A DNA stretch of 59,248 nucleotides, taken from contig NZ_SEMB01000019.1 of assembly GCF_004153225.1 (NCBI RefSeq), positions 1 to 59,248 on the forward strand, written 5' to 3'. The first letter of the stretch is position 1, and the number at the start of each line of letters is the position of its first letter. The notes beneath the pieces were generated by a model, which was not told the origin of the DNA, did no database searches, and saw nothing but the letters and a program-made list of their open reading frames with translations. The stretch is from Sporolactobacillus sp. THM7-7. GTDB lineage: Bacteria; Bacillota; Bacilli; Bacillales; Sporolactobacillaceae. Shown in pieces: positions 47,086 through 53,991 of the stretch. The translations under genes were made by a program, and so were the position numbers.

Positions 47086-47343
47086 ATACGTTGAGAAAGG
47101 TTAAAATTCTGGCAGAACGTCGTATAAGCGGCTGAAAGAGATGCCACGTCCTGTGGATCGTTCAACTACTCGTCCGTCCCGGCCGCCACAGCGAAGGCTC
47201 AGCCGGCACCAGAGTCCGCATCGGCAATTTTTTCTTTAAGACAATAGAAACGAGGGAAGCCAACAAGAAGAGTGAAATGCCGGATTCCGGTGTTTCTGCT
47301 GTATATATCGAGGAGAGAACAGTGAGAGAGGAGTGGCGGCAAA
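47086..47343 (+). other. Intergenic region before the ECF module
   Basis: About 258 bases without a credible ORF. No sigma-A promoter with both boxes in good register was found, although the ECF genes follow a terminator and should need one. A GAGAGGAG ribosome binding site is at the end. Confidence 0.4.
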
Positions 47344-48183
47344 GTGGAGAAAGTGATTGACGTGCAGGAGCTATCCTATCGCTATAGTGAAGATCATCCG
47401 TGGGTGCTCCAGGACATCAGTTTTTCAGTAGACAGGGGCGAGTGGCTGGCGATCGTCGGGCATAACGGTTCGGGGAAGTCGACACTGGCGAAGTGTCTGA
47501 ATGGGCTCATTATCCCGCAAAAAGGAACGGTTCGTGTAGGTGGATATGACACAAAGGACGAAAAGACGATTTGGGATGTCCGGCGCATGGTTGGGATGGT
47601 TTTCCAGAATCCCGACAACCAATTTGTCGGAGCGACGGTACAGGATGATGTGGCCTTCGGTATGGAGAATCACGGGCTGCCTCGTGAAGAGATGAGTCGC
47701 CGCCTGTCAGATGCGTTGCACGTTGTTAAAATGGACAAGTTCAGGAATATAGAGCCGCATCGGCTATCCGGCGGACAGAAGCAGCGCGTAGCCATCGCCG
47801 GTATTCTCGCTCTGCAGCCTTTGGTTGTAATATTGGATGAGGCGACCTCGATGCTAGATCCGCAAGGGCGCAAGGACATTATTCAGACGATGCGAACATT
47901 AAATCGGGAGCGCGGTCTTACCGTTCTGTCTATCACTCATGATCTTGAAGAAGCGATTCATGCGGATCGGATAATTGTCATGAATCAGGGCCGGATCATC
48001 CGGTCGGGGACGCCGTACGATGTTTTTCAGGAAACGGAAACGCTGGAGCAGATCGGTCTGGATCTACCTTTTGCCGTTAAACTCCGGAAGGTACTGACGG
48101 AAAAAGGGGTGCCACTGTCGGAGAATGTGCTATCAAAGGAGGAGTTGGTGAACGAACTATGGACATTACATTCTCACATGTAA
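47344..48183 (+). CDS. ecfA1: Energy-coupling factor transporter ATPase EcfA1
   Basis: A 279-residue ABC ATPase of the shared ECF energizing module for vitamins and metals. It has Walker A GHNGSGKST (39-47), Q-loop VFQNPDNQFVG, signature LSGGQKQRVAIAG, Walker B VVILDEATSMLD and switch His in SITHDLEEA. GTG 47344 follows GAGAGGAG. It overlaps ecfA2 by 25 bases. The substrate-specific S components are not in this window. Confidence 0.97.
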   Translation: MEKVIDVQELSYRYSEDHPWVLQDISFSVDRGEWLAIVGHNGSGKSTLAKCLNGLIIPQKGTVRVGGYDTKDEKTIWDVRRMVGMVFQNPDNQFVGATVQDDVAFGMENHGLPREEMSRRLSDALHVVKMDKFRNIEPHRLSGGQKQRVAIAGILALQPLVVILDEATSMLDPQGRKDIIQTMRTLNRERGLTVLSITHDLEEAIHADRIIVMNQGRIIRSGTPYDVFQETETLEQIGLDLPFAVKLRKVLTEKGVPLSENVLSKEELVNELWTLHSHM

Positions 48184-49031
48184 GCTATGTCTATCATGCG
48201 AAAACACCTTTTGAAAGGCGGGCGATGGACGATGTCAGCCTGCGTATCCCATCTGGTTCGTTCACCTCGGTCGTTGGCCATACAGGCTCCGGAAAATCCA
48301 CGCTTGTTCAGCACATGAACGGACTCTTAAAGCCGTCAAAGGGAGCGATTACCGCAGGGGATATCACGATTCGGGCGAATGAAAAAAATACAAAATTAAG
48401 AACGCTGAGGGAAAAAGTCGGTTTTGTATTCCAATATCCGGAGCACCAGTTGTTTGAAGAAACGGTGATTAAAGATGTCGTCTTCGGACCGGTAAATTTC
48501 GGTGTTCCCGAAGCCGAAGCGGCAAAACGGGCGGAGGAGAGCCTTCGTCTTGTGGGCCTGCCTCCTGAGTACTGGAATCGTTCTCCCTTTGATTTAAGCG
48601 GTGGGCAGATGCGACGAGTAGCCATTGCCGGCGTACTCGCCGTACAGCCGGAAGTGCTCATTCTCGACGAACCTACCGCGGGGCTTGACCCCCGCGGGCG
48701 TAAAGAGATTCTCGGCCTCTTTGACGAACTGCATCGCAAAGGTAACATGACGATGATTATGGTCACGCACAATATGGGAGACGCCGCCCGGTATTCCGAT
48801 CAGGTGATTGTGATGAACGACGGACATCTGGTTATGGCCGATAAACCGGAAAAAGTATTTGTGAGGAAAAACGAGTTGCGCGAAATCGGCCTTGACATTC
48901 CGGAGCCAATGATTTTTCTCGATGACCTTTCAGAAAAATTTGGCGGAGAGTACACTGATCCGGTATTTACGATCGAGAAGACGGCGGATGCGGTTGTCCG
49001 TATACTGAATGGGGGCAGGGCCAATGTTTAA
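48159..49031 (+). CDS. ecfA2: Energy-coupling factor transporter ATPase EcfA2
   Basis: The second ABC ATPase (290 residues) of the ECF module. It has Walker A GHTGSGKST (40-48), Q-loop VFQYPEHQLFEETV, signature LSGGQMRRVAIAG, Walker B VLILDEPTAGLD and switch His in MVTHNMGDA. It overlaps ecfA1 at its start and ecfT at its end, so the three proteins are probably made in fixed proportion. Confidence 0.97.
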   Translation: MDITFSHVSYVYHAKTPFERRAMDDVSLRIPSGSFTSVVGHTGSGKSTLVQHMNGLLKPSKGAITAGDITIRANEKNTKLRTLREKVGFVFQYPEHQLFEETVIKDVVFGPVNFGVPEAEAAKRAEESLRLVGLPPEYWNRSPFDLSGGQMRRVAIAGVLAVQPEVLILDEPTAGLDPRGRKEILGLFDELHRKGNMTMIMVTHNMGDAARYSDQVIVMNDGHLVMADKPEKVFVRKNELREIGLDIPEPMIFLDDLSEKFGGEYTDPVFTIEKTADAVVRILNGGRANV

Positions 49032-49818
49032 TCTCGTTATCGGACAGTATGTTCCTCTTGAGTCTTACGTACATAAATTGGATCCGCGGGCCAAACTAAT
49101 CAGTGTGCTTTTATTTGTCGTGATCGTTTTCCTGGCCAACAATTGGCCGACCTACGGGCTTCTCATTCTCTTTTGTCTTGCCGCCATCCGTTTTTCAAAG
49201 ATGTCTTTCCGCTTCATCTATCGCGGGCTGCGCTCGATCCTGATTATTGTCCTATTAACCTTCATTCTGAATCTGTTTATAACGACGGGCGGTCCGCTCC
49301 TTTTTGAATTCGGATGGTTTCATATTTATTTGAACGGATTTGTTCAAGCCGTGTTTATCTCGATCCGTCTTCTCGTTCTGATTCTTGTGACGACGCTCCT
49401 CACCTTGACGACATCGCCGATTGAAATTACCGACGGACTGGAGATTCTTCTCAGCCCTCTGAAAAAGATTAAGCTGCCGGTCCATGAATTTGCTTTAATG
49501 ATGACGATCTCGCTGCGGTTCATTCCCACTTTGCTTGAGGAGACGGAGAAAATAATCAAGGCGCAGGCCGCCCGGGGGTCGGACATCACGTCCGGTTCGC
49601 TAAGCGCGCGTTTCCGCGCCGTTGTCCCCCTGCTTGTCCCCCTGTTCGTCGGGGCTTTCAAGCGTGCGGAAGATTTAGCGATGGCGATGGAGGCGCGAGG
49701 TTACCATGGAGAAGAGGGGCGCACGAGGCTGCGCAAACTGGTGTGGACGTGGCGGGACCATGTCCTACTTATTCTGATCCTTTTGTTGACGGTTCTGCTG
49801 ATTCTGATCAGAAGTTAG
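49024..49818 (+). CDS. ecfT: Energy-coupling factor transporter transmembrane protein EcfT
   Basis: The 264-residue membrane scaffold of the ECF transporter. Several hydrophobic segments precede the cytoplasmic coupling helices, with the two characteristic ARG motifs in AQAARGSD and MEARGYHG that contact EcfA1 and EcfA2. A last membrane helix lies near the C-terminus. ATG 49024 follows GGGGGCAGGG; the frame to 49009 overlaps ecfA2. Confidence 0.96.
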   Translation: MFNLVIGQYVPLESYVHKLDPRAKLISVLLFVVIVFLANNWPTYGLLILFCLAAIRFSKMSFRFIYRGLRSILIIVLLTFILNLFITTGGPLLFEFGWFHIYLNGFVQAVFISIRLLVLILVTTLLTLTTSPIEITDGLEILLSPLKKIKLPVHEFALMMTISLRFIPTLLEETEKIIKAQAARGSDITSGSLSARFRAVVPLLVPLFVGAFKRAEDLAMAMEARGYHGEEGRTRLRKLVWTWRDHVLLILILLLTVLLILIRS

Positions 49819-49833
49819 AAACCAGGTGACAGC

Positions 49834-50574
49834 ATGGAAAAACTAAAGTGTACGGTCGCTTATGACGGATCCCGTTTTTTCGGGTACCAGGTACAGCCGG
49901 GAAAAAGGACGGTACAGCGGGAAATTGAAACGGCGCTTGCCCGGATGCACCATGGTCAAAAAATAAAAATAACGGCATCGGGGCGGACGGATCGCGGCGT
50001 TCATGCGGTCGGCCAGGTTTTCCACTTTACCACCCCGCTTGCCATACCGACCGGCAATTGGACAAAAGCACTGAACAGTCTGCTTCCCGATGATATCTAT
50101 ATCCGCCGGACAGAAGGCGTCCCCGACGGGTTTCACGCCCGTTATGATGTGAAAAGGAAGGAATATCGCTACCGCATCCTGACACGCGGGGAACCTGATC
50201 TATTTCGGAGGCTTTATACCGCCCACGTGGCCCAGCCGCTTGATTTAGAAAAAATGAACCGGGCGGCTGCCCATTTTTTAGGCACTCATGACTTTTCCAG
50301 TTTTTGCGCGGCAAACACGGATGTTAAAAATAAAGTCCGGACGATTTACCATTTAGATGTACATCGGGAAAGCGAGGAGGAAACCGTGATCCGGATTATC
50401 GGCGGCGGCTTTTTGTATCAGATGGTACGGATCATTACAGGCACCTTACTGGATATCGGAACCTTGGTGCTTTCTCCCGAAGCAATCCCAGAAATCATTG
50501 TGGCAAAGGACAGGGGCGCCGCATCGAAAACGGCGCCGGCATGCGGACTGACGCTCTGGAAAGTCACCTATTAG
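49834..50574 (+). CDS. truA: tRNA pseudouridine(38-40) synthase TruA
   Basis: TruA makes pseudouridine 38-40 in tRNA anticodon arms. The 246-residue protein has the start KCTVAYDGSRFFGYQVQP, the catalytic Asp53 in SGRTDRGVHAVGQ, and FHARYDVKRKEYRYRI. GFLYQMVRIITGTLLDIG lies near the end. ATG 49834 follows CCAGGTGA. Confidence 0.97.
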   Translation: MEKLKCTVAYDGSRFFGYQVQPGKRTVQREIETALARMHHGQKIKITASGRTDRGVHAVGQVFHFTTPLAIPTGNWTKALNSLLPDDIYIRRTEGVPDGFHARYDVKRKEYRYRILTRGEPDLFRRLYTAHVAQPLDLEKMNRAAAHFLGTHDFSSFCAANTDVKNKVRTIYHLDVHRESEEETVIRIIGGGFLYQMVRIITGTLLDIGTLVLSPEAIPEIIVAKDRGAASKTAPACGLTLWKVTY

Positions 50575-50698
50575 TCTGGAGGTCGGAAGCCATTTTCCCG
50601 GATATGCAACATTCCCTATGTGGGGCGGTGAGAAAAATCCCCGACATGAAAAGCCAGGGAGAGGACCGCGCATTATCATTTAAAATGTTGGAGAATCC

Positions 50699-50732
50699 TT
50701 GACAACGGGAATGCGATGTTATACTATATAAT
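50699..50732 (+). promoter_or_regulatory. rplM-rpsI promoter
   Basis: TTGACA (50699-50704) is followed by overlapping -10 candidates: TATACT (50720-50725, 15-bp spacer), TACTAT (50722-50727, 17 bp) and TATAAT (50727-50732, 22 bp). The position is right for the L13 leader transcript; the true -10 box is uncertain. Confidence 0.7.
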
Positions 50733-50779
50733 TCGGCATTTCTCATTTGACCACTATAAGCCCCGAAACATAATTGGTT

Positions 50780-50872
50780 CAAATAGACAACGGAAACAGC
50801 CGGAAAACGGGATTAGATCAATATTTTCCGGCTATTTGTCAAAGCGGCTGTGGGCCGCGGAGACGCAGCAAA
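50780..50872 (+). promoter_or_regulatory. L13 leader
   Basis: The segment contains AAATAGACAACGGAAAC, a perfect 10-bp stem AGCCGGAAAA (50798-50807) / TTTTCCGGCT (50824-50833), and a conserved 3' part GTGGGCCGCGGAGACGCAGC. This fits the Firmicutes L13 leader, thought to be an autoregulatory element of the rplM-rpsI operon. An open frame running through it (from 50716) is not coding. Confidence 0.82.
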
Positions 50873-50892
50873 TACTTAAGGAGGAAACACCT

Positions 50893-51330
50893 GTGCGTAC
50901 AACCTTTATGGCCAATCCGGCAACTATTGAGCGCAAGTGGTTCGTCGTGGACGCCGAAGGCCAGACACTCGGTCGCCTGGCTAGCGAAGTTGCGGCGATC
51001 CTACGCGGGAAGCATAAGCCGACTTTTACGCCGCACGTAGATGTCGGTGATCATGTCATCATTGTCAATGCGAAGAAAATTGAGCTGACGGGAAAGAAAC
51101 TGTTTACTAAAAAGTATATTCATCATACCGGCTATCCGGGCGGGCTTAAAAGCCGCACGGCGCTTGAGATGCGGGAGACGCGTGCGCGCGAAATGCTCGA
51201 ACGGACGATCAAGGGGATGCTCCCGCACAATCGCCTCGGCCGCCAGATGTTTAAGAAACTTCACGTCTATGAAGGTGCAGAACACCCTCATGCCGCACAA
51301 AATCCGGAAGTTTATACAGTACGTGGATGA
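50893..51330 (+). CDS. rplM: 50S ribosomal protein L13
   Basis: The 145-residue L13 begins [16 protein letters not shown] and has [24 protein letters not shown] and [26 protein letters not shown] 50893 fits the family start and follows AAGGAGGAA. It is followed by rpsI after 20 bases. Confidence 0.98.
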   Translation: MRTTFMANPATIERKWFVVDAEGQTLGRLASEVAAILRGKHKPTFTPHVDVGDHVIIVNAKKIELTGKKLFTKKYIHHTGYPGGLKSRTALEMRETRAREMLERTIKGMLPHNRLGRQMFKKLHVYEGAEHPHAAQNPEVYTVRG

Positions 51331-51350
51331 TGAAGGAGGGAAGATAAAAA

Positions 51351-51743
51351 ATGGCTCAAGTTCAATATTACGGTACCGGACGCCGAAAGAACTCTGTTGC
51401 CCGGGTCAGGCTCGTTCCCGGCGACGGTAAAATTTTGGTTAACGGACGCAGTATCGAGGATTATTTCAACTTTGAAACGCTTCGCACGATTCTGAAGCAG
51501 CCGCTCGCTGCGACGGAAACGGAAGGCCGGTACGACGTACTTGTCAACGTGGCTGGCGGCGGTTTCACGGGTCAGGCGGGCGCCATTCGCCACGGCGTGG
51601 CCCGTGCTCTGCTCAAAGCGGATCCCGAATACCGCGCGGTACTGAAACGCGGCGGGTTCCTGACTCGCGATCCGCGCATGAAAGAACGGAAGAAATACGG
51701 ACTCAAAGGCGCCCGTCGCGCTCCGCAGTTCTCGAAACGCTGA
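51351..51743 (+). CDS. rpsI: 30S ribosomal protein S9
   Basis: The 130-residue S9 ends with the tail that reaches the P-site tRNA ([17 protein letters not shown]). It begins [19 protein letters not shown] and has [19 protein letters not shown] 51351 follows GAAGGAGGG. The last 18 codons plus stop recur downstream at 53660-53716 with only synonymous changes, so the 3' end of this gene is probably an attachment site. Confidence 0.98.
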   Translation: MAQVQYYGTGRRKNSVARVRLVPGDGKILVNGRSIEDYFNFETLRTILKQPLAATETEGRYDVLVNVAGGGFTGQAGAIRHGVARALLKADPEYRAVLKRGGFLTRDPRMKERKKYGLKGARRAPQFSKR

Positions 51744-51747
51744 TTTA
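51687..51747 (+). repeat. Direct repeat, left copy (candidate attL in rpsI 3' end)
   Basis: A 61-bp segment of the rpsI 3' end, identical at 56 of 61 positions to 53660-53720. The last 25 bases (51723-51747) are identical in both copies. All five differences are synonymous third positions of rpsI. Confidence 0.8.
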
Positions 51748-51759
51748 TCAGTGGTTCAA

Positions 51760-51792
51760 GCCCCTTTCCGAACATTCGGGAGGGGCATTTTT
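51760..51792 (+). terminator. Terminator after rpsI
   Basis: GCCCCT (51760-51765) pairs with AGGGGC (51781-51786), extended by CCGA/TCGG, and is followed by ATTTTT. It ends the rplM-rpsI transcript. Confidence 0.87.
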
Positions 51793-51812
51793 CATGGCCA
51801 GAAACAGGTTTG

Positions 51813-51830
51813 TGACCATATTTTGACCAT
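51813..51830 (+). repeat. Paired TGACCAT repeats near the left end
   Basis: TGACCAT at 51813-51819 and again at 51824-51830, with an 11-bp period. A matching pair TGACGAT-N4-TGACGAT lies near the right end at 53542-53559. One-turn spacing fits arm-type sites of a tyrosine recombinase; this is inference. Confidence 0.45.
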
Positions 51831-51854
51831 AATTATTTCTGTTTTTCGTTTTTC

Positions 51855-52101
51855 ATGTATAACTCTAAAGAAACGAAAGTCCGGACGAACTTCCCACTCG
51901 ACAATGTCAAACAGCACCAGGTTGACTTTCTGAACAAGTATCATAACTGTGGCAGACATTCTCGGAATTAATTTTCTGTGCGAAGGCGGCCTAAATGTAC
52001 GTCTTCTTGCGGAAGGTACGGTAGCGGTTGAATTGAACGACTTATGCAGCGCCATCGATATTGAACTTGAAAACATTCTTGCAAAAGAGGCAGCGACATG
52101 A
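51855..52101 (+). pseudogene. Possible frameshifted small gene of unknown function
   Basis: Two adjoining open stretches read like coding sequence in different frames. The first (51855-51971) gives MYNSKETKVRTNFPLDNVKQ and ends after YHNCGRHSRN. The second opens after a stop near 51933, covers 51949-52101, and includes ADILGINFLCEGGLNVRLL and ends ILAKEAAT. Joined by a shift near 51945-51950 they would give about 80 residues. No ribosome binding site is clear and no family was recognised. Codon use resembles the surrounding genes. Confidence 0.3.
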
Positions 52102-52247
52102 GTCGCCGCCGGTGGGTATTGTTCTTTCGGGTGGAGCGACAGAAGGTTTGGCTGTACAGTAGCTACAGAAGCATGATCTCAAGGCACGGCTATGGGATGG
52201 ATGGGAGCAATAAACTTGAAAAAGGAGCGATGGTAATGAACGGGTAG
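52098..52247 (+). CDS. Short ORF of unknown function
   Basis: The ATG at 52098 overlaps the stop of the preceding open stretch (ATGA). The 49-residue product begins MSRRRWVLFFRVERQK, is basic and aromatic-rich, and has no recognised domain. The overlap suggests coupled reading, but the upstream frame itself is doubtful, so this may be chance. Confidence 0.2.
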   Translation: MSRRRWVLFFRVERQKVWLYSSYRSMISRHGYGMDGSNKLEKGAMVMNG

Positions 52248-52250
52248 TGT

Positions 52251-52625
52251 CTATGGACTCGTTTGACCAGAGTATTGGTGAGTGTGGGGGTTAGCCCCAC
52301 TTACCGACGTCGTTCCTCTAAATTCGTGATAGTGTCCCCCATCAGGAAGTGGAATGGCAGGTCCAGTAACGCCGGATATTTGATGTTTGTGTCCATCATC
52401 AACAGAAGTCACTGTGAAATACCGGTGAGTATGCGGGACACCGCTAGGAGCGGGTTCAGTCGTTCCAGCATATTGATGCCTGTGCCCGACATCAAAAGAG
52501 GTAATGCCCCTAAATTGATGGACATGCACAGGCACACCGTCCCAACTCGTAATAAAAAGTTGATGAGAATGAAGTGGGTCTGAATCATCAGAATGGAATA
52601 CGAAACCAGTAACAGGTATTTCCAT
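52251..52625 (-). CDS. YmaF family protein
   Basis: A 124-residue histidine-rich protein with repeated HxH units (HSHQLF, HVHQFRGITSFDVGHRHQYAG, HTHRYFTV, HKHQISGV, HYHEF, HTHQYSG). This pattern, and the start MEIPVTGFVF, match the YmaF family of Bacillales, whose role is unknown; the His pairs could bind metal. ATG 52625 is preceded by GAGGTG at a good distance. It lies inside the candidate rpsI element, on the opposite strand from the ribosomal genes. Confidence 0.85.
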   Translation of the reverse strand: MEIPVTGFVFHSDDSDPLHSHQLFITSWDGVPVHVHQFRGITSFDVGHRHQYAGTTEPAPSGVPHTHRYFTVTSVDDGHKHQISGVTGPAIPLPDGGHYHEFRGTTSVSGANPHTHQYSGQTSP

Positions 52626-52732
52626 TTGCTACACCTCTTTTTATGTGGGATTTATGAAACCAGTAATTAATATTATGAATTCGATTGAGAATGGTGCCGG
52701 CGGCTAAGCGGATCCCATTTTAATAGCAGAAT

Positions 52733-52768
52733 GCTTCCTCAACAATAATCAACAGAATTGTAACAATT
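52733..52768 (-). pseudogene. Degenerate fragment of a YjcZ-type gene
   Basis: On the minus strand this reads ILLIIVEEAF, resembling [11 protein letters not shown] at the end of the intact YjcZ genes; CAACAATAATCAACAGAAT is shared at the DNA level with one mismatch to the 53875 copy. No start or glycine-tyrosine part is left. Confidence 0.4.
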
Positions 52769-52896
52769 GGTCGCCACGGCAACGGGATTTTATAAGGAGT
52801 CGTTGTTTTAAAGTGAATAGTCAAAAGGGGACCTAAAGGCCACCCTTCATAGAGGAGTTTTATTGATTGGTGCATTCATCGGATACGTCGTAAAGA

Positions 52897-53013
52897 TTAA
52901 TAAACGAAAGAAGCCCCAACAATAATTAACAGGATGAATAGAACAACAATCAGCACGAAGTCTTTGCCGTGGCCATAACCGCCGTATCCACCGTAACTAT
53001 TATCATAACCCAT
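52897..53013 (-). CDS. YjcZ family sporulation miniprotein (copy 1)
   Basis: A 38-residue protein with a Gly/Tyr-rich start ([18 protein letters not shown]) and one C-terminal membrane-like segment ([20 protein letters not shown]). This is the pattern of the YjcZ family of spore-forming Bacilli, expressed late in sporulation; the function is not known. AAGGAGGCG precedes ATG 53013. A sigma-K-like promoter lies upstream. It is inside the candidate element. Confidence 0.88.
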   Translation of the reverse strand: MGYDNSYGGYGGYGHGKDFVLIVVLFILLIIVGASFVY

Positions 53014-53044
53014 AAGTGAAGCGCCTCCTTATCAAGTGATAGTT

Positions 53045-53072
53045 CAGCTTATGAACAAATAAACGGGAGAGT
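53045..53072 (-). promoter_or_regulatory. Sigma-K-like promoter of YjcZ copy 1
   Basis: On the minus strand AC is followed after 17 bases by CATAAGCTG, one mismatch from CATAnnnTA. The same arrangement, AC-N17-CATAAACTG with identical flanking GAACTATCAC, precedes YjcZ copy 2. Confidence 0.5.
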
Positions 53073-53194
53073 AAGGGCAAATAAACGAGTGAAAAAGCCT
53101 TTTTTAATTTTTCAAAAAGAGCCCCCGGTGCAAGGTGCTTTTGAAAGCTGATTAATGAGCAGGTCGTATGTTAATGTTTATAACTATTTCTACT

Positions 53195-53434
53195 CTAAAA
53201 TGTCCCTATCGCTGATTCCCACATTTTATCTCGCCTTTCAGATCTAAGCAAAAGTTCTTTAAGAAGCTCATCAGTTATTCTATAAACCTGTTCAAAGTCA
53301 CCATCAATCCAAGTGTATCCAGCAAGTTCCTTATAATTGTATCCTTCGTTCAGTGTCTCTCCCATCGTTTCAGTTTCCCAATCAGTCACCAGATCAAGCA
53401 CAAGAATCTCTTCCAGGTTAAATATTTTCATCAT
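53195..53434 (-). CDS. Hypothetical protein (79 residues)
   Basis: The frame begins MMKIFNLEEILVLDLVTDWE and ends KMWESAIGTF. It is acidic with a probable helical C-terminal half (VYRITDELLKELLLRSERRDK). AGGAGGCG stands eight bases before the ATG, a strong sign that it is translated. No family was recognised. It is AT-rich compared with the ribosomal genes and lies inside the candidate element. Confidence 0.65.
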   Translation of the reverse strand: MMKIFNLEEILVLDLVTDWETETMGETLNEGYNYKELAGYTWIDGDFEQVYRITDELLKELLLRSERRDKMWESAIGTF

Positions 53435-53659
53435 TTAAAATCGCCTCCTATCTTATAAATAGGGAGTACTCTTTATAAATGGTCATATAAAAAAAGATCA
53501 ATTTCATTTTTTTTCAGTGATACGAAAAAATTAAGTTGTACTGACGATTTTTTGACGATCATAGGATGATCATTCGTAATGACTCTTGATTTTGATTAAC
53601 GTAAACATTCGCCGGTATGAGTGCGTTTAACGCTTTACAAATACCGCTGATTTTGACAC
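53435..53659. other. AT-rich gap inside the right end of the candidate element
   Basis: No ORF is convincing here. The paired repeat TGACGAT-TTTT-TGACGAT is at 53542-53559, about 100 bases before the right rpsI copy. The base composition is clearly richer in A and T than the flanking genes. Confidence 0.45.
53542..53559 (+). repeat. Paired TGACGAT repeats near the right end
   Basis: TGACGAT at 53542-53548 and 53553-53559, period 11 bp. The pair mirrors TGACCAT-N4-TGACCAT at 51813-51830 in orientation and spacing. Confidence 0.45.
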
Positions 53660-53720
53660 CGGAAGAAATATGGACTCAAGGGCGCACGCCGCGCCCCGCA
53701 GTTCTCGAAACGCTGATTTA
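53660..53720 (+). pseudogene. Displaced rpsI 3' end (candidate attR)
   Basis: This encodes [18 protein letters not shown] followed by TGA at 53714-53716, the same last 18 residues as rpsI. The DNA differs at five third-codon positions. There is no upstream rpsI sequence. It is best read as the original or a foreign 3' end left by site-specific integration. Confidence 0.78.
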
Positions 53721-53722
53721 CA

Positions 53723-53756
53723 GGCTCTCGATCGCATTGGATCGGGGACCTTTTTT
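53723..53756 (+). terminator. Terminator after the displaced rpsI end
   Basis: GGCTCTCGATC (53723-53733) pairs with GATCGGGGACC (53740-53750) with one mismatch and two G-T pairs, followed by six T. It has the same relation to the copied rpsI stop as the terminator at 51760 has to the real one, so it may be the ancestral rpsI terminator. Confidence 0.82.
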
Positions 53757-53799
53757 ATTGCTTGAATAAAAAAAGCGCCATAAAAGGCCGGCAGACGAT

Positions 53800-53829
53800 C
53801 ACAAGGACACCTGATCGGGTGTCCTTGTG
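53800..53829 (-). terminator. Perfect 12-bp inverted repeat, probable terminator of YjcZ copy 2
   Basis: CACAAGGACACC (53800-53811) and GGTGTCCTTGTG (53818-53829) form a perfect stem with a six-base loop. It lies 45 bases after the YjcZ copy 2 stop on the minus strand. A T-rich run on that strand follows about 25 bases later, so its efficiency is uncertain. Confidence 0.6.
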
Positions 53830-53874
53830 AAGGAGTGTTCTTAATGAATATTGGCAGTTTTACATACCTTTCAA

Positions 53875-53991
53875 TTAATAAACAAACGTGGCACCAACGA
53901 TAATCAACAGAATAAACAGGACAACGATTAACGCAAAGTCTTTACCGTGTCCGTATCCGCCATATCCACCATATCCGCCGTAATAGCTCAT
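53875..53991 (-). CDS. YjcZ family sporulation miniprotein (copy 2)
   Basis: A 38-residue protein, [18 protein letters not shown] followed by the hydrophobic [20 protein letters not shown]. It is very similar to copy 1 at 52897. AAGGAGGTG precedes ATG 53991. It lies outside the rpsI repeats and so may be the resident copy. Confidence 0.9.
   Translation of the reverse strand: MSYYGGYGGYGGYGHGKDFALIVVLFILLIIVGATFVY

Larger units (their letters stand above)
51748..53720. mobile_element. Candidate relict integrative element at the rpsI 3' end
   Basis: About 1.97 kb lies between two direct copies of the rpsI end, each followed by its own rho-independent terminator. Inside are TGACSAT repeat pairs near both ends (51813-51830 and 53542-53559), a possibly frameshifted small gene, ymaF, a YjcZ gene, a degenerate YjcZ fragment and a small unknown gene. 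No integrase gene is left. Site-specific elements that enter ribosomal genes while restoring their 3' end are known in Firmicutes; assignment to that class is inference. Confidence 0.5.

Noticed and set aside
52863-52925. A 20-codon TTG frame with AGAGGAG upstream
   Set aside because: It overlaps the 3' end of YjcZ copy 1 in antisense and is too short to tell from chance.
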